From: Chimonanthus salicifolius
Taxonomy: Eukaryota > Streptophyta > Magnoliopsida > Laurales > Calycanthaceae
NCBI GenBank assembly: GCA_013350335.1
Contig: CM023542.1
Coordinates: forward strand, 10,174,999-10,238,998
Direction of reading: 5' to 3'
Length of the DNA stretch: 64,000 nt
Position numbers and translations under genes: made by a program. Below the pieces are notes generated by a model. The model was not told the DNA's origin. It searched no databases and was given only the letters and a program-made list of their open reading frames with translations. Below, piece after piece: positions 25,701 through 36,800 of the stretch (position 1 is its first letter; each line of letters begins with the position of its first letter).

Positions 25701-26150
25701 ATATCTGCCAGATTTTATCAAGAGAACCCCTTTGAAAACAGAGTCTGTTCTTCTCCTCCAGCTTTGATTGATACCTTCCTTACATTTGACCAAACTCCAC
25801 CGAGTCTAGAGGGGTTTGAGCAGGTGCCCTGCTTCTCCAATTCTTTCCAAAACAAGACATCCCAATGCACAAACCCCAGCTTCTCATTTCTTCCACTGGA
25901 GGAAACCAACATACCCAACAAGAACTTTCCTGAGTCGAGTGTCCTTCCAGTCCTGAACTCACCTCTGGAACCCCTCTCATATGATAAAGAAGTGATAAAG
26001 GCAGTTTTGGATCACTTGGACAAGATGGAAAGCAATAGAAAGATGTTGGAGGTGGTATCGCCAACGTCAGCTCAAGGAAGCTTTCTCAACTACTCATCTG
26101 AAATGAGCTTGCCTACTATTTGGAATGAGTGTTCCTTTGATGTAATCTAA
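19789..26150 (+). CDS. NAC transcription factor copy B (NAC1/NAC021-022-like), frameshifted at end of exon 2
   Basis: Three exons are seen: 19789-19966, 21890-22168 and 25659-26150. Introns are bounded CAG|GTCAGA...TCAG and AAG|GTTC...GCAG. The NAC domain shows [15 protein letters not shown] (11-25), IEPWDLP (53-59), [14 protein letters not shown] (69-82), [12 protein letters not shown] (92-103), [17 protein letters not shown] (112-128) and [11 protein letters not shown] (132-142). Exon 3 adds [12 protein letters not shown] (subdomain E) and a Ser/Pro/acidic C-terminal region with FEQVPCFSN, as in the miR164-regulated NAC1 group, which acts in the nucleus on transcription. Anomaly: exon 2 has one base more than its copy A equivalent (CTTCAGTCTTCC versus CTTCATCTTCC), giving TAA at 22165-22167. 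The conceptual product ends after 151 residues and lacks subdomain E. Exon lengths 178+279 confirm the phase clash with exon 3. A second start (Met7) is possible. It is either a recent pseudogene, a truncated NAC, or a sequence error. Confidence 0.85.
19967..21889 (+). other. NAC copy B intron 1
   Basis: This is an AT-rich intron of 1.9 kb, the same as copy A but without the LTR-like insertion and without the 70-bp duplication. A SINE S1 tail fragment lies near 20959-20990. No gene is seen; small frames here are chance. Confidence 0.75.
22244..22631. mobile_element. hAT-like MITE rich in TATCGGCCGATAT motifs
   Basis: The ends are CAGGAGTCAAAAATTCGG and (other strand) CAGGCAAACAGATATCGG. Flanking 8-mers AGTGAGAG (22236-22243) and CGTGAGAG (22632-22639) differ at one base. 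Repeated palindromic ATCGGCCGATAT units are present, and no coding capacity. Unit A lacks it. Related sequences are at 23173, 32148 and 47694. Confidence 0.65.
22977..22997. repeat. (TA)n microsatellite
   Basis: A run of TA dinucleotides lies in NAC copy B intron 2 and is not present at the matching place in unit A. Confidence 0.8.
23173..23294. mobile_element. Short hAT-like MITE (TATCGGC family)
   Basis: It starts CAGGGGTCGAGATATCG and ends TTTTAAACCCCTA. The perfect 8-bp duplication ATCCTAAC lies on both sides (23165-23172 and 23295-23302). Unit A shows the single-copy empty site near 14820. The length is 122 bp. Confidence 0.85.
23348..24711. mobile_element. hAT-like element with CAGGGCCGGCTC termini
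   Basis: Termini CAGGGCCGGCTC and (other strand) CAGGGCCGACTC are flanked by perfect GTCAGCCA (23340-23347 and 24712-24719). Unit A has the empty site near 14870. The length is 1364 bp without a transposase. It contains a piece (about 23772-24030) related to the hAT-like element 574-4442, itself starting CAATGTTATCAAAC. It lies in intron 2 of NAC copy B. Confidence 0.9.
25219..25553 (+). mobile_element. TRIM (miniature LTR element) next to NAC exon 3
   Basis: The right terminal repeat is 25438-25553 (TGTTAGGAAAGTC...GTGTTTAACA, 116 bp). The left repeat is degraded at its start and ends at 25334 with the same GTGTTTAACA. A primer-binding site, TGGTATCAGA, follows immediately at 25335, and the purine tract GAGGGGGAG precedes the right repeat. 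The interior is about 100 bp with no coding capacity. The 3' end is about 105 bp before exon 3. Confidence 0.8.
25819..25839 (+). promoter_or_regulatory. miR164 target site in NAC exon 3
   Basis: The site contains GTGCCCTGCTTCTCCA, complementary to the 5' two thirds of miR164. The 21-nt window differs from a perfect complement at two positions near the miRNA 3' end. It encodes the conserved EQVPCFS peptide of miR164-targeted NAC genes. miR164 pairing is established for the NAC1/CUC group; regulation here is inferred. Confidence 0.9.
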
Positions 26151-26241
26151 GGAATGGAAAGGAAGAAAATAGCCTTATTATGTATTGTTTACCACTTTGG
26201 TCTAGATATGTCTTGTTATCAGTAAAAGCTCAAGCATTTCT

Positions 26242-26254
26242 AATAAACAATAAA
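26242..26254 (+). terminator. Poly(A) signals of NAC copy B
   Basis: Two overlapping-spaced AATAAA motifs lie about 90-105 bases after the stop codon of exon 3. Confidence 0.5.
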
Positions 26255-27600
26255 ATGGGCTGTGACATGAAAGTTAGTGGAGATGTTTTCGCAGTTGTTG
26301 CAGGTTCTAATGGCATTTATTTCTCTCACTTTAGCATTATATATCAATTAATATTTTAAATGTATGTTATTTTCTCTATTTGTCATTATTTAAATAATAA
26401 AAAGATATATAATATCTCTTATAATGAAATAAAAACACTAGAATCTTTGTCATTTCTTTTAAATTTTGATCAACATCTAAAGCCTAAATTTCACAAAGAG
26501 AAACTTTCTTTTTGAAGAATAATTCAAATCGATATTATAGATTATTAAGTTTGAAACTTAGGCTGATTAGGCCAGGTTTTAATAAATTCAATTAACTCAT
26601 ATAAAAAATTATTGAACTCAATTCGACGTGAGTTGTTGACCCGAATTGCTCAACTTGATCTGACCAAAGTCACTCTTCTGATCCAGTCCAAGTTGGTGGC
26701 TCGACAGCCCTAGCCCATTTTTAACTCAAATTTAGAGAAAAACTAAGCATTTCTTGAAACTCGGATCAAATCACGTCAATTCGGTAAAGTTAATTTTAAA
26801 TTTATGAACCAAGTCCAACACGAATTCTATGCGGGTTTTTTCCCAACCCAACATACCCTAAATTTACAAAGCTCACTGATTTCTCAAATCCAGTCATACG
26901 AATGAGGTTAAAACCTGGCCCAAGTTTTGCACCTCTCGTGCTTCTTTCTATTAATATATGCATCATTTTAAAAAAAAAAACCAGCTTAAGTTTCATCCCT
27001 ACGATCTAGTCATGGATCTTTGTTGCCACCAAAGAGATGGTCAGAACACTTCTTACTTATCATTTTTGAATTTCCCATTCTTCTTATTCGGATGGTTCAG
27101 ATTTAAGAACATAATTACATGTCGTAACAGTCATACTCCTCGAAGGATTAATTAGGTGTGACACTTGTACACCTTCCGTCATAAAAAAAACAGTCGACAT
27201 GATGTGAGTCCCATTTATACTGTTTAAAACTGGATACACGGTAGACTTTAAAGCATCACGAATGAAAATTTAACTCTTCTTAATAATTTAACATGATATA
27301 TATATATATGTATATATTTATGTAAATTTAAATTTTATTTTAAAAATATTTTTCTCAAACAATTAAAAGAGGCGTAATCTTCTAATCAAGTAAATTTGAC
27401 TAATGATATTTTTGGAAGTATTTGGTTTGCCACTGCACAAATTTTTTTAATATATTTTAACATTTCGTACAAGTATACTTGATGAGATTTACAGAAGAGA
27501 AGATTTAATGGATAAAATCATAAAACGTTTTTAAAGAAAGTTTTTTTATTCAATTATCACAAGCTTTATAAAATGGCCTGCAAAATTTCAGTAATTTATA

Positions 27601-27791
27601 CTCCCTCTATTCCAATATAGTTGTCTTATATGGATTTTGGAATTGTTCGAAAATATTTGTCTAATTTATATTGGAGTAGTATAAAGTGTGTTGAAAATGT
27701 ATGAAATCACATAGAGTGCTAGCCTTATATAGAGAGTTCCTTAAAAAAGACAAATGTTTCAAATGACACAACTAAAATGAGACAGAGGGAA
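27601..27791. mobile_element. Stowaway-like MITE
   Basis: It has CTCCCTCTATTCCAATATAG at one end and, on the other strand, TTCCCTCTGTCTCATTTTAG, with TA on both sides (27599-27600 and 27792-27793). It belongs to the same family as 14474-14654, in the opposite orientation. Confidence 0.85.
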
Positions 27792-27989
27792 TAGTAATTA
27801 GATCTTTAATATTCAAAATTTATGAACTTACTGTTATATTATTTTCTACATATGTCAATCAAAGATGTTTGATCAAATTAAAATTTTAATAGATAGTCAT
27901 CTTAAATATGAAAACCTTAATAAACTCCTGTTATAAAGTCAACTTGAAATGATTTTAATATTTTTCCCAACATCTAAAAAAGAGAATTA

Positions 27990-28130
27990 ATTGATGCACC
28001 AAAAATGAGTGAAATATCTATTTTGTCGAGACAAATGGAAGAGAGAAAGAAGAGGGATTGAATAAATGGATAAAATGGATATTTCACTCATTTTTGTTGC
28101 ACCAAATGTAAAAATGTTAGTGCACCTATC
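27990..28130. repeat. Foldback element with TGCACCA arms
   Basis: TGCACCAAAAATGAGTGAAA at the left and TTTCACTCATTTTTGTTGCA at the right form inverted arms of about 33 bp around a purine-rich loop. A related, more degraded foldback is at about 33770-33890 (GGATATTTCACTCATT and GGTGCACC). Confidence 0.65.
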
Positions 28131-30475
28131 ACTTCCTTAAAAAATTATCCAATCTGATTGTTTCGATAATTTGGATCTCGAGAGGAGCCATCTAAGAAAA
28201 ATTTTCACTTTAAAATCTCAAATTTACTATGTTTTTTGGGTTATGCTTATGAAATTTGGAATTTTCATTATTCAATAATACAAAAATACTCACAAAGATA
28301 TGAGTTTAAATTTGGATCCATTTCAATATTCAGTTCAGTTTTTTATTTTTAATTAAATTGTATATTAGTCAAATAGGTCAATTTAACTAAACCATTGTGC
28401 TGATGGATAAGGTTCGTTTTAACCCAAACTTAGGGCATCATGTTGAGATAAGTTTTAGATATGGAGTTTTAGGCTAGATCAAAGATTTCAATTATAGAAA
28501 TTCTAAAAAACCAACTCTCAATCCTATTGACCACTCTTAGAAAAAGAAAAGTGACACTAATTTTATCAGAATAATTTTGACTGAGTCAAAATTGATCGAA
28601 GAATTAGATGTCCAATCAAAAACAAAACAATCAGTCGGGATGTTGCAAATGTATTGCTGAAAAAACAACAGTTTAACTCATATCGAGTCAAATAAACTCT
28701 GCTGAGCTAATTCAGTTATATTTTCAACACTGAAGTGGGTCAATGAGTATTGTTTGATTTAGCGAATAAACTCAAAAACAAAAAAAAATACTAAAGAGTC
28801 ACTCGATGATTCAATTGAATTCTGAGCACAGTATGAACCACAAATTTGTACCTTGGACTCAGCCAAGTTTCTCAATTGAACTTCCTTTCCAGGTTAGGTT
28901 GACTTGAGTCGAGTCCAGCTTTTATATATTCTGTTTTGGGTATGGACTCTTATAAGAATTCGGTAGAATTAGATTGGACTAATGCTCCATTACTTAAAAT
29001 TGGCAAAGAGATTACTCATTTTATTCTCGCATTTGCTATAATTTATGTAAGACAAGAAGAGTGTGCGGTAGTTTCTAAGTGTTGAACCAAAATGCGATAC
29101 GTATTAGTCGATATTTGTTTCCCTGCTTGCTAGTACCTTAGTGAATTGCTATATATTGCAAATTGGCACTAATCCATCTTTTATATATTGTAAAAAAAAA
29201 AAATTAGCCCAATTTGGATATCATCGACCTAAAAAGAAATGGGCCGGATCTAGTCATTTCATTTAGAGAATTAGTCATTTCCCCGTCGAGGTTTATTACA
29301 AAATAAAGGTCATTAAGCAAAAGAGTCTTCCTTTCAATTAATGGCATTTCTTCATCAATTTCTGTTGCATGAGATCATCCTATCCATTTACTTGGTGCCT
29401 TCAAAATATAAACCATTGGTAAAGTTTCATGTTTTTATCATTCACTCCACCCATGATGATTTGTAGGATAATGGGCCCAGGCCCAACTTCAATTCAGATG
29501 GTGAAATAGTAGCAGAAGAAGGTTTGGATTGATAGACTGCTTTTATGGGCCCAACTTTATTTTTCTGCCAGAGCTCGATTCAGTTATGGTTCTTATTGGC
29601 TTGCTTGGATGCTCCGAGGGCCATCCAACCCTAGGCCTTCTATTAATATTAGAAGTGTTAAGCAAAATATAAATCAATGGAGGTAGAAGCCGTACATGAA
29701 TTGTAATTTCGACTTTTAGACATTTTTCGAGTTAAATCTTGCACCGGGTGTGATTCTAAGAAGGTTTAGAATCAAGTTTTTCATGTGTGGAAGGTATTTG
29801 TCAATTCTAAACATTTTTCTCTTAAAATTTAACCATTTTGAGATTATTTGTCAATTTCGACTCTAACATAATCTGAAATTAGGAGTGTTTTGTAAAAATA
29901 ATTCCAAAAAAAAAAAAAACAAGGTTCAGTGCGAGTAGAATTCAATCGACACGTGTTAATGTGATTGACATAGTTTGTAAGGTGTCCTTGATTTTCCAAA
30001 AACTTTCTGAAAAATAATAAAAGCCAAGTAATCTAAGATACCTTCTTCCCTCTCTCACTTTTGCATTGTTTTTTTAGCATTATATATCAACTAATATGTT
30101 AAATGTATGTCACTTTGTCTAATTTGTTGTCATTTAAATAAAAAAATAATTATCTTTGTCATTTTCCTTTAAATTTAAATATTATGGAATTTAAACATAA
30201 ATAATTTAAATTTTTCAATAAATTCATCATCATTGTTGGTGTAGACCAAAATGTTACATGTGGAATCATTAAAAAATAAAATGCAATTGTATAAATTCAT
30301 TGGCTCAAAGTCCATTGCTTCTATTTTTAGGAGCTAGAATTATTCTGCACAAGGGAAGTGAGAGTAAGTCAAAAGAATTTCAGATGTTGTAGATCTTCAT
30401 TTCATGTAATATAATGGGAGTGAAGGCGGAGCTGTTTGATATGTTGAATAACCAATTCTAAATGATAATTTTCAC

Positions 30476-30896
30476 TAGGGCTGAAACTCGGGCGTGCCGG
30501 GTCAGTTTTGGGCCTGACTAAACTCGAGTTGGAATTGCAATTTAAGGACTCGAGCTTGAGTCGGGGCCTAAATTAACCTGAACTAGTCAAACCCAAGCCC
30601 CACTCAACTCTATATATGTAGTGTCCGAGCCTGATTCAGAACCCAAAATGTATATGTGAGCTTATCTGGGCTCAGGTTTCTTTAAGCCTAAAAGAAAAAA
30701 TTTTGTATTATTTTATAAAATAAAATATAGGTATCATATAAATGTGGCTCAAGTGTGGGCATTTGGACCAAACTCAGGTTTTTATATTTTAGGCCCAGGT
30801 TCGACTACTTTTTTGGCCCTCATAATGAGCCTGACCCGAGTCGGTTTGGGTTTTTTCATGCAGCTCGGGTTAGGCCCAGTCCAAGTTGCACCCCTA
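30476..30896. mobile_element. Ac-like hAT MITE
   Basis: Termini TAGGGCTGAAACTCGGG and (other strand) TAGGGGTGCAACTTGG resemble the Ac element ends. A perfect 8-bp duplication ATTTTCAC flanks it (30468-30475 and 30897-30904). The interior is rich in GGCCYGA/AACCCG motifs. An 84-codon plus-strand frame (30744-30998) runs through its right half and is not a gene. Confidence 0.9.
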
Positions 30897-31049
30897 ATTT
30901 TCACTTTAGTTACTGTGCAATGGAGATTTAAACTTTCAGATTTCAATGTCATTTCTAGTACTACACTAGTACTTGGGGTGACTTCAAATATGGGCTAATA
31001 TGTTACAAATTGGTAAATATACATTAAGGCTCTCTACATTCTGCACTAT

Positions 31050-31200
31050 GGGTTCGGGCCTCCGCTTAGTTTCACCCAAGCTTCATCCTGGACATAGATA
31101 GATCACCCAGGTTTGGGTTCATAAACAGTGATAATTGCCCTATGAAGACTCACTGTCGCTACAGCTCCGGTGGGTTCCCTTAACCACGTCACTGCCTATG
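31050..31200 (-). rRNA. Organellar 23S rRNA gene fragment (nuclear plastid-DNA insertion)
   Basis: Read on the minus strand it contains GTTAAGGGAACCC, GGAGCTGTAGCGA, GTCTTCATAGGGCAAT, CCTGGGTGATCTATC and GATGAAGCTTGGGTGAAACT. These occur in this order in the plastid-type large-subunit rRNA. About 150 bp is present with scattered substitutions, and no neighbouring plastid genes are seen. It is a decayed transfer, not a functional rRNA. A mitochondrial source is less likely but not excluded. Confidence 0.85.
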
Positions 31201-31471
31201 AGTTACCGGCTCATTACTTCATTAACCGATATGTATATTGGCCAATGTGGTATGAAAAGGAGTTGAATCAAACTAAGTTTGTCAATATTTTATTTTTATT
31301 TTATATTTTTCTTAAATTATAAAAAAATTAATAGGCCCAATATCAATCACATCGACTGATATACTTTAAAATCAATAGGAAATTTGATATTTGGCATCTA
31401 AAATTTTAGCCACTGAAAGTTTTAGTCCATTTTGTATCTGTACAAACTTGGTTAATTTTCATATCATTTAC

Positions 31472-31502
<31 letters not shown>

Positions 31503-32879
31503 TGAAATTATTAATACCAATATCTCAAAATTCAGTATATATAAACCAAATTTAGATTTCGGACAATTTCAAAACTTTAGTATCTACTTGAGGTGAAATT
31601 GATGGGATGAACGGGTCAGATCATGTTGACGTGAGCTGGAAAGGGTAGGATCGATGGGCCAACACAGTGTCGGCTCAATCCCAGCCCACACAATGATGGG
31701 CCGGATTTCGACACTGAAGCATCAACATCTTAGGCCTGATAATTACCAAGATTTGATAAGTATATTTTAGTTTTTTTAATAAATCGAGTCTGGCGTTATC
31801 AAGTTGGGTCAGCATAAGTATATCGGGCAGATCAGGTTTTCTATTAAATGGCTCATCAGCGGTAGCCCATTAAGAGTCGGACCATGACTGACATGTCTGA
31901 TCCTTATTTTATATTGGAGGTCAAATTAATCCACAGATACATAAAACCACCTAGAAATCTCGTATATCAATTAAGTCTAGAAAGAATCAGAATCCAAAAC
32001 TTCTAATCAAATCCTATAAGTATAAACTTAAGCCAATTGAATTATATGTACGAGTTTAATTTACAGTCTATTATACAATATCTGATGAAAACAATAAGTA
32101 CCTGCAAGCAGAATTTATCATTTGAGAATTGAGATAATTCGCAACCAGGGTAAAAATCTCGTCTGGGAGAGATATCGGATATCATTCTCTCTTCTCCATT
32201 TTCATTTTTTCAAAATATAGGTTAAATTTTTATTTTTTATTTTATTTTTTTCTGAATTAAAAAAAATGAAAGGAGGTTTACTTTTGAACAAAAAAAATCA
32301 AATCATTAATATCTGCCGATATTGGCCTGGGCCCATCACCTACATAATTTTTGAGAAAAAAAAGGTGATATTTAATAAAATTGACCTATACATATCGCTT
32401 ATATTGATTGTATCAGTCAAGATATATCAGTCTGTAAAACCTGAGATATCTACAACCGAGATTTTCATCTTTGCTCTCAACCTTTCTTATGTTCGATATA
32501 AGCATTTGCCTTATTGTTTTCCCAATGAGATATATCTGAACTTTTAAGTCTCAATTGGATATATCTTTTAGGCATGTGTTTATAATCTAGAAATCTAAAG
32601 TTTATTTGACAACCATATATAGGATTATAGATTTAAAATTATGAAGAAATTATTTAGAATGAAATTGTATTGATTGTTAATGGTGGTGTAAGTCATTTAT
32701 TGTAATTTTTACTTTTTAAAGTTAAAATTTTTTATCTTCAGAAAATTTAAAATTGTCAATTGTAGATATTGAAATTGAAAATTTAATAGAAAATCTAATT
32801 ATACTAAAACACAGAAAGTTCACGGAGATAAAAGAAGAGTTTCCATTTCAGCCTCCAGTTTAATATATATATTCTTTTA
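31201..32879. other. Gene-free region with degraded repeats
   Basis: An (AT)n run is at 31472-31496. 31580-31900 is a GGGTC/GGCCC-rich, MITE-like degraded segment. 32148-32450 starts CAGGGTAAAAATCTCG and has TATCTGCCGATATTGG, so it is a relative of the TATCGGC hAT family. Its right end and target duplication are not clear, and the 93-codon frame across it is spurious. Confidence 0.5.
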
Positions 32880-34720
32880 ATTTACTGACTGCTGTATTTA
32901 AATTAAAAATTCTGAAGATTTAAACTCCAATATTTAAAAAAAATTCAAAATTGTTAACCGAGGACCGTTACTGATGACTAACTGGGATGGGTAGTGGGTG
33001 GGGTCCACCTCACGTGAAAAGTGCGATATTGGGCTCACGGCCTTGACTGTAATTATTTCAATTGGGAGGGGTAATTAAGATGATAGGCAAGGTCTGTGGG
33101 GCCCACGGGAACCTTTGGCTACCAAATCGCCTCCGTTTTGGCGCCAAGTAACGCGAGTGGTTGGAAAGAATGTTGCATGCAGTTCTTACTTAGAACTCGA
33201 AAGCGGAGACGCTGACGTGGATACAATCTACCCTCATGTATTGAATTAATTACGGCAAAGGGACTGGCTGTTAAAGATGAATTTAGTTAAAGTGAAAAAA
33301 TAAATAAGGAGTCACGGTGGACCACTGAAGTGCGTACACTTCTCCTCTTTTAACCTTAACCTTTGGTTTTGCTCTGGTTTGTACGTGTCAATCACACCCT
33401 CTCTCTGTCTCTCTCTCTCTCTAATGTTATAGCATGTGCTGTGTCGTCTGTCTTTTTATTTTCTTTTAACCTTATATAATTTGGATTGGACCAATCTCGA
33501 TTTTTTTAAAAAAAAAATTGTATATTGGCTCATCTTAGGATTTGATTATTTAAAAATTAGTACTTGATTATTTTAAATATGTGGAAATTAAAAGTTTTTA
33601 ACTTTTAAAAATTAAAGTTTTAAATTTGAATTCAATCTCTGACTTGATAAGAGCGGTGTTCAAGTTCTATTTAAATTTTAATATTTGAGTCGTGTAAATT
33701 GGTCTTTTACCAGTATGGATTTCGAGTTCAATTTATATGGCACTTTTATTTTTAGTGTATAAAATATAAGTGAAATTTCATTTTGTCCAATTTTTTTCAA
33801 TCCCTTTTTTCATTTATTTAGACAAAATGGATATTTCACTCATTTTTTATGCACTAAGAATAAACGTATTGGTGCACCAATTAATTCCCATTTTGTATTT
33901 GTGGCCTTATAAAAGTATACCATTTTATTGAGTTGGATATGAGATTTGAATAGATTTTAGAGTTTATATTTTTAATCAAAGGTGAGGCCAATTCTAAGAA
34001 TTCATAAAAGTACAAAACTACTCTTGTATCATTCATATGATTGTAAGGACCGACCTTATTCCTAAAATTAATCAAGTCCACCTCTAATCACCTTATTAAT
34101 TTGTTCTTCAAAGTTTACAACAATTGCCCTCAAGATAGATGCTCTTATCAGGCCTTCATGGATGAAAATCTAACTAGAAAAATAATGGATATGGAACTAA
34201 TAATGTGATATTATGTTCAATTGTAGAGCCTTTATAAGTTCTCAAACCATAGGTTATTAGAATATAAGAATATAAAATCGACCTCCACTTCTATCTTTAT
34301 AAGAGATGATGGTATTTTCCTGTGTCTTAAATATCCATGGTTGAAATTCTAGAGTCTCCAAACCTTAGAAAATAATGCATGAGTTTCATTAGAATCTCCA
34401 TGGATAACTTCTTTCAGCTCCCAATGTTTGAGTTCGAAATTAGGATTTAAAATCAAGTGTAATGGTGTGTCTTGAACTTGATTTCCACTCTACTCCAAAG
34501 GGTCACTCCCGTAGAGTTACAAGGTGTGTATGGGTAGAGAGACTTGCACATGTTGGATTAATCGAGTGCTTTAAGAGGCCTGAAGACCTTGGTGATAAAA
34601 ACTATTACAAATCAATGTATCAAAAAAAAAAATATTGACACAATTGGATTATAATTGGTTACTAATAAAAATAACAAATTATTTAATCTGAAAACACCAG
34701 TTAAGAAGATAACATGATTT
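32880..34720 (+). repeat. Block C1, paralogous to 46300-48745
   Basis: Shared sequence with block C2 includes CCAAGTAACG (33145), TGACGTGG / TTACGTGG (near 33214 and 46750), and a later stretch around 34640-34715 versus 48665-48745 with CTAATAAAAATAACAAATT. The order is the same in both. C1 is less AT-rich at 32950-33260 than its surroundings and ends in a CT run near 33400, resembling a promoter plus leader. No coding exon follows. Confidence 0.6.
34490..34610 (+). mobile_element. SINE family S2, partial
   Basis: It contains GGGTCACTCCCGTAGAGTTA, GTGTATGGGTAGA and TTTAAGAGGCCTGAAGACCT, then ends ...GTGATAAAAAC. The same order of blocks is found at 52200, 60490 (minus) and, with the tRNA-like head, at 49010 and 59905 (minus). 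Confidence 0.55.
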
Positions 34721-34847
34721 TATTGTGTCTATTGAAGATTCATCAAAGACTTTAGAGTGCGAGCCAACTTGAAAAGGATAAATGGCCTAGTTCTTTTCCT
34801 ATCATCTACTCTGAAGCTTTAGACATATTGATCAGGTCTTTAACAAT

Positions 34848-34865
34848 TGGTATCAGAGTGGTACA
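34848..34865 (+). other. Primer-binding-site-like sequence (possible TRIM relic)
   Basis: CTTTAACA followed by ATTGGTATCAGAGTGG is the usual junction of a plant LTR end with a tRNA-iMet primer site. Similar flanking segments occur on both sides (about 34780-34847 and 35050-35118), but the right one is cut by the solo LTR at 35122. Confidence 0.35.
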
Positions 34866-35910
34866 ATGTCCCACGTTCGAATCTTAGAGACAACAACTAA
34901 GGGGACGTGCTATTTGGTGTCATTGATGAGTGGGAGGGTTGAGATTTATCAATGACTTGCCATGTGCCTAATGGTACTCAACTTGAGTGTCACTAATCAT
35001 GTGACATCAATGAGAAGAGAGCGGTGGAACTCAACTTAACAAGTGGGCCAAATTAACATAGGATAGAATAAAATGTCTGATTTTTTCATTCTATCAGCTC
35101 TAAAGCTTTTATCATATTATTTGTAATACCCTGACTCAGATTAGGCGTAGTTTAGCTTAATAATCTCGCTTAGACTGGTTAATCTTGAAGATTTTGGTTA
35201 GGGTTTAGTGAGAAGCCCAGGTGTGGCCCAATCTGAGCTCGAGAGCTCAGTGATCCAGCTCGTCCAGCTGCAGGGGCAAAATGGTAATTTACCGCTTATA
35301 GTTATTATTTTATAATTTGTGTTATTATGTAATTATTATTGGATGATATTATTCTCCTTAGTCAAAGATTTGTATTTCTGATTTTAAAATAATTGTATTT
35401 TCAGAAAATGGTATTTTAAACCCCTCGTCAAAACCCTGAAAGGGAATAATAATTATTTTAAATGGTTTTGAAAATGAAATAAATTTCGAAACAAGTATTT
35501 TATGTTAGATCATTTTAAGTATGGTCTAGTTATTTTTCGAATCCCAAAAATGAGATTTCACATTGTTTTATTTAACATTTGTTTAATTAAGCAAATAGTG
35601 TTAAATTGTGATTTTTATTTAAATCAATAATTTCTAGTGAGAGTTAAATCTCCAAATTTTTATGGTAGCCAAATTTTTTAAAAACCCAACTTATCTATAA
35701 GGTTGGATTAAATTTTTGAGTCTTTAAAATCATATTTTTAATTAAAAAATAGGTTTTTATCAAAACAGGGACTAAATTGCAAAATCGAAAATCCTAGAGG
35801 GCTTATTTGCAACTGATGCCCGAACAGTGGTTACACTATAACGGACGTCGGCAGTTGCTGCATGCATTCGCATGGAGTGGCCGGATGGCCACCTTTCCCG
35901 GCCAATTTTC

Positions 35911-35918
35911 TATAAAAG
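35911..35918 (+). promoter_or_regulatory. TATA box of the long LTR
   Basis: TATAAAAG is followed about 30 bp on by a CT-rich start region. Confidence 0.6.
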
Positions 35919-36429
35919 AGCCCTCAGATCAGCTGTTCTCCCTCCCACACTTTCTTCTCTTCTCTCTCAGCCTCTCTCAGTCTCTCTGCTCTCTGTGAAA
36001 ACCAGCCGAGAGTCCCTACCTTGCCTTTATTTTCCAAAACTTTTCAGTCACCCGTAGCTTAAAAAGGAGTTATTTTCAAGAGTCCGGATTTTCTGCCCAG
36101 GAACTCAAGTGAAGGTAACCATTATGTTCCTTTTCAAATTTTAAGTGGTTTAAAATCAAGAAAAACCGATTTTGGCTAAGATTTGAGTAAGAAAAACCAT
36201 TTCAAAGTTTAAGAAAAAACCATATTTTTAGTGTACCAGTGAGCTTTCAGTGTTAAAATCGGATGGTCCAGTGAGCTTTGAAGTTTCAAACCATTCTCTA
36301 TGGAAAGAGGACTCACAAAGGAGTCCATCGGACCGGCTAGGTGTGGAAACCGAATCAAGGAAACCCACTATTTTTGGATTCGTATTTCATACAGTGTCTG
36401 CCATCACTGTTTGCTGGTGCAGACAGTGA

Positions 36430-36800
36430 GGAAGACGACTCTCGGACGGTCCGAGAGTCAAGCTTCGGACGGACCGAGCCCTTCGGACGGTTCGAGAGGA
36501 CCCCTCGGACGTTCCGAGCTTCACCGGAAGCCCAGAAGCGCCCGAGGCTAGCTTGACTCAGCCGGATGTTCCGAGCAGAGTTCGGAAGGACCGAACCCCA
36601 CTCGGACGATCCGAGCCTCACTTCGGATATTCCGAGATACACAGACCCACCGAGACCCTTTTTCGAGTTCTTTCAGTTCGGAAGGACTTCGGATGATCCG
36701 AGACTCGATCTTCTAACGATTCGAAGTCAGACCTCAGTCCGAGGTCAGTGACTAGTTTAGACAGCGGTTCGGATGATCCGAAGCCATAGTACCTGGTTCC
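36430..36800. repeat. Array of TCGGA...TCCGA palindromes within the LTR
   Basis: About ten copies of short imperfect palindromes such as TCGGACGGTCCGAG, TCGGACGATCCGAG, TCGGATATTCCGAG and TTCGGATGATCCGAAG are spaced by 20-45 bp. They lie after the presumed transcription start and leader. Confidence 0.8.

Larger units (their letters stand above)
26255..30475. other. Gene-free AT-rich region
   Basis: About 26555-26960 is a degraded GGGTT/AACCC-rich segment resembling the Ac-like MITEs at 30476 and 51377. A Stowaway MITE (27601) and a foldback (27990) are listed separately. The rest, including 28150-30470, shows nothing recognisable; no frame has family features. Confidence 0.6.

Noticed and set aside
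31050..31200. Functional rRNA gene
   Set aside because: Only about 150 bp with substitutions and no flanking rRNA sequence.
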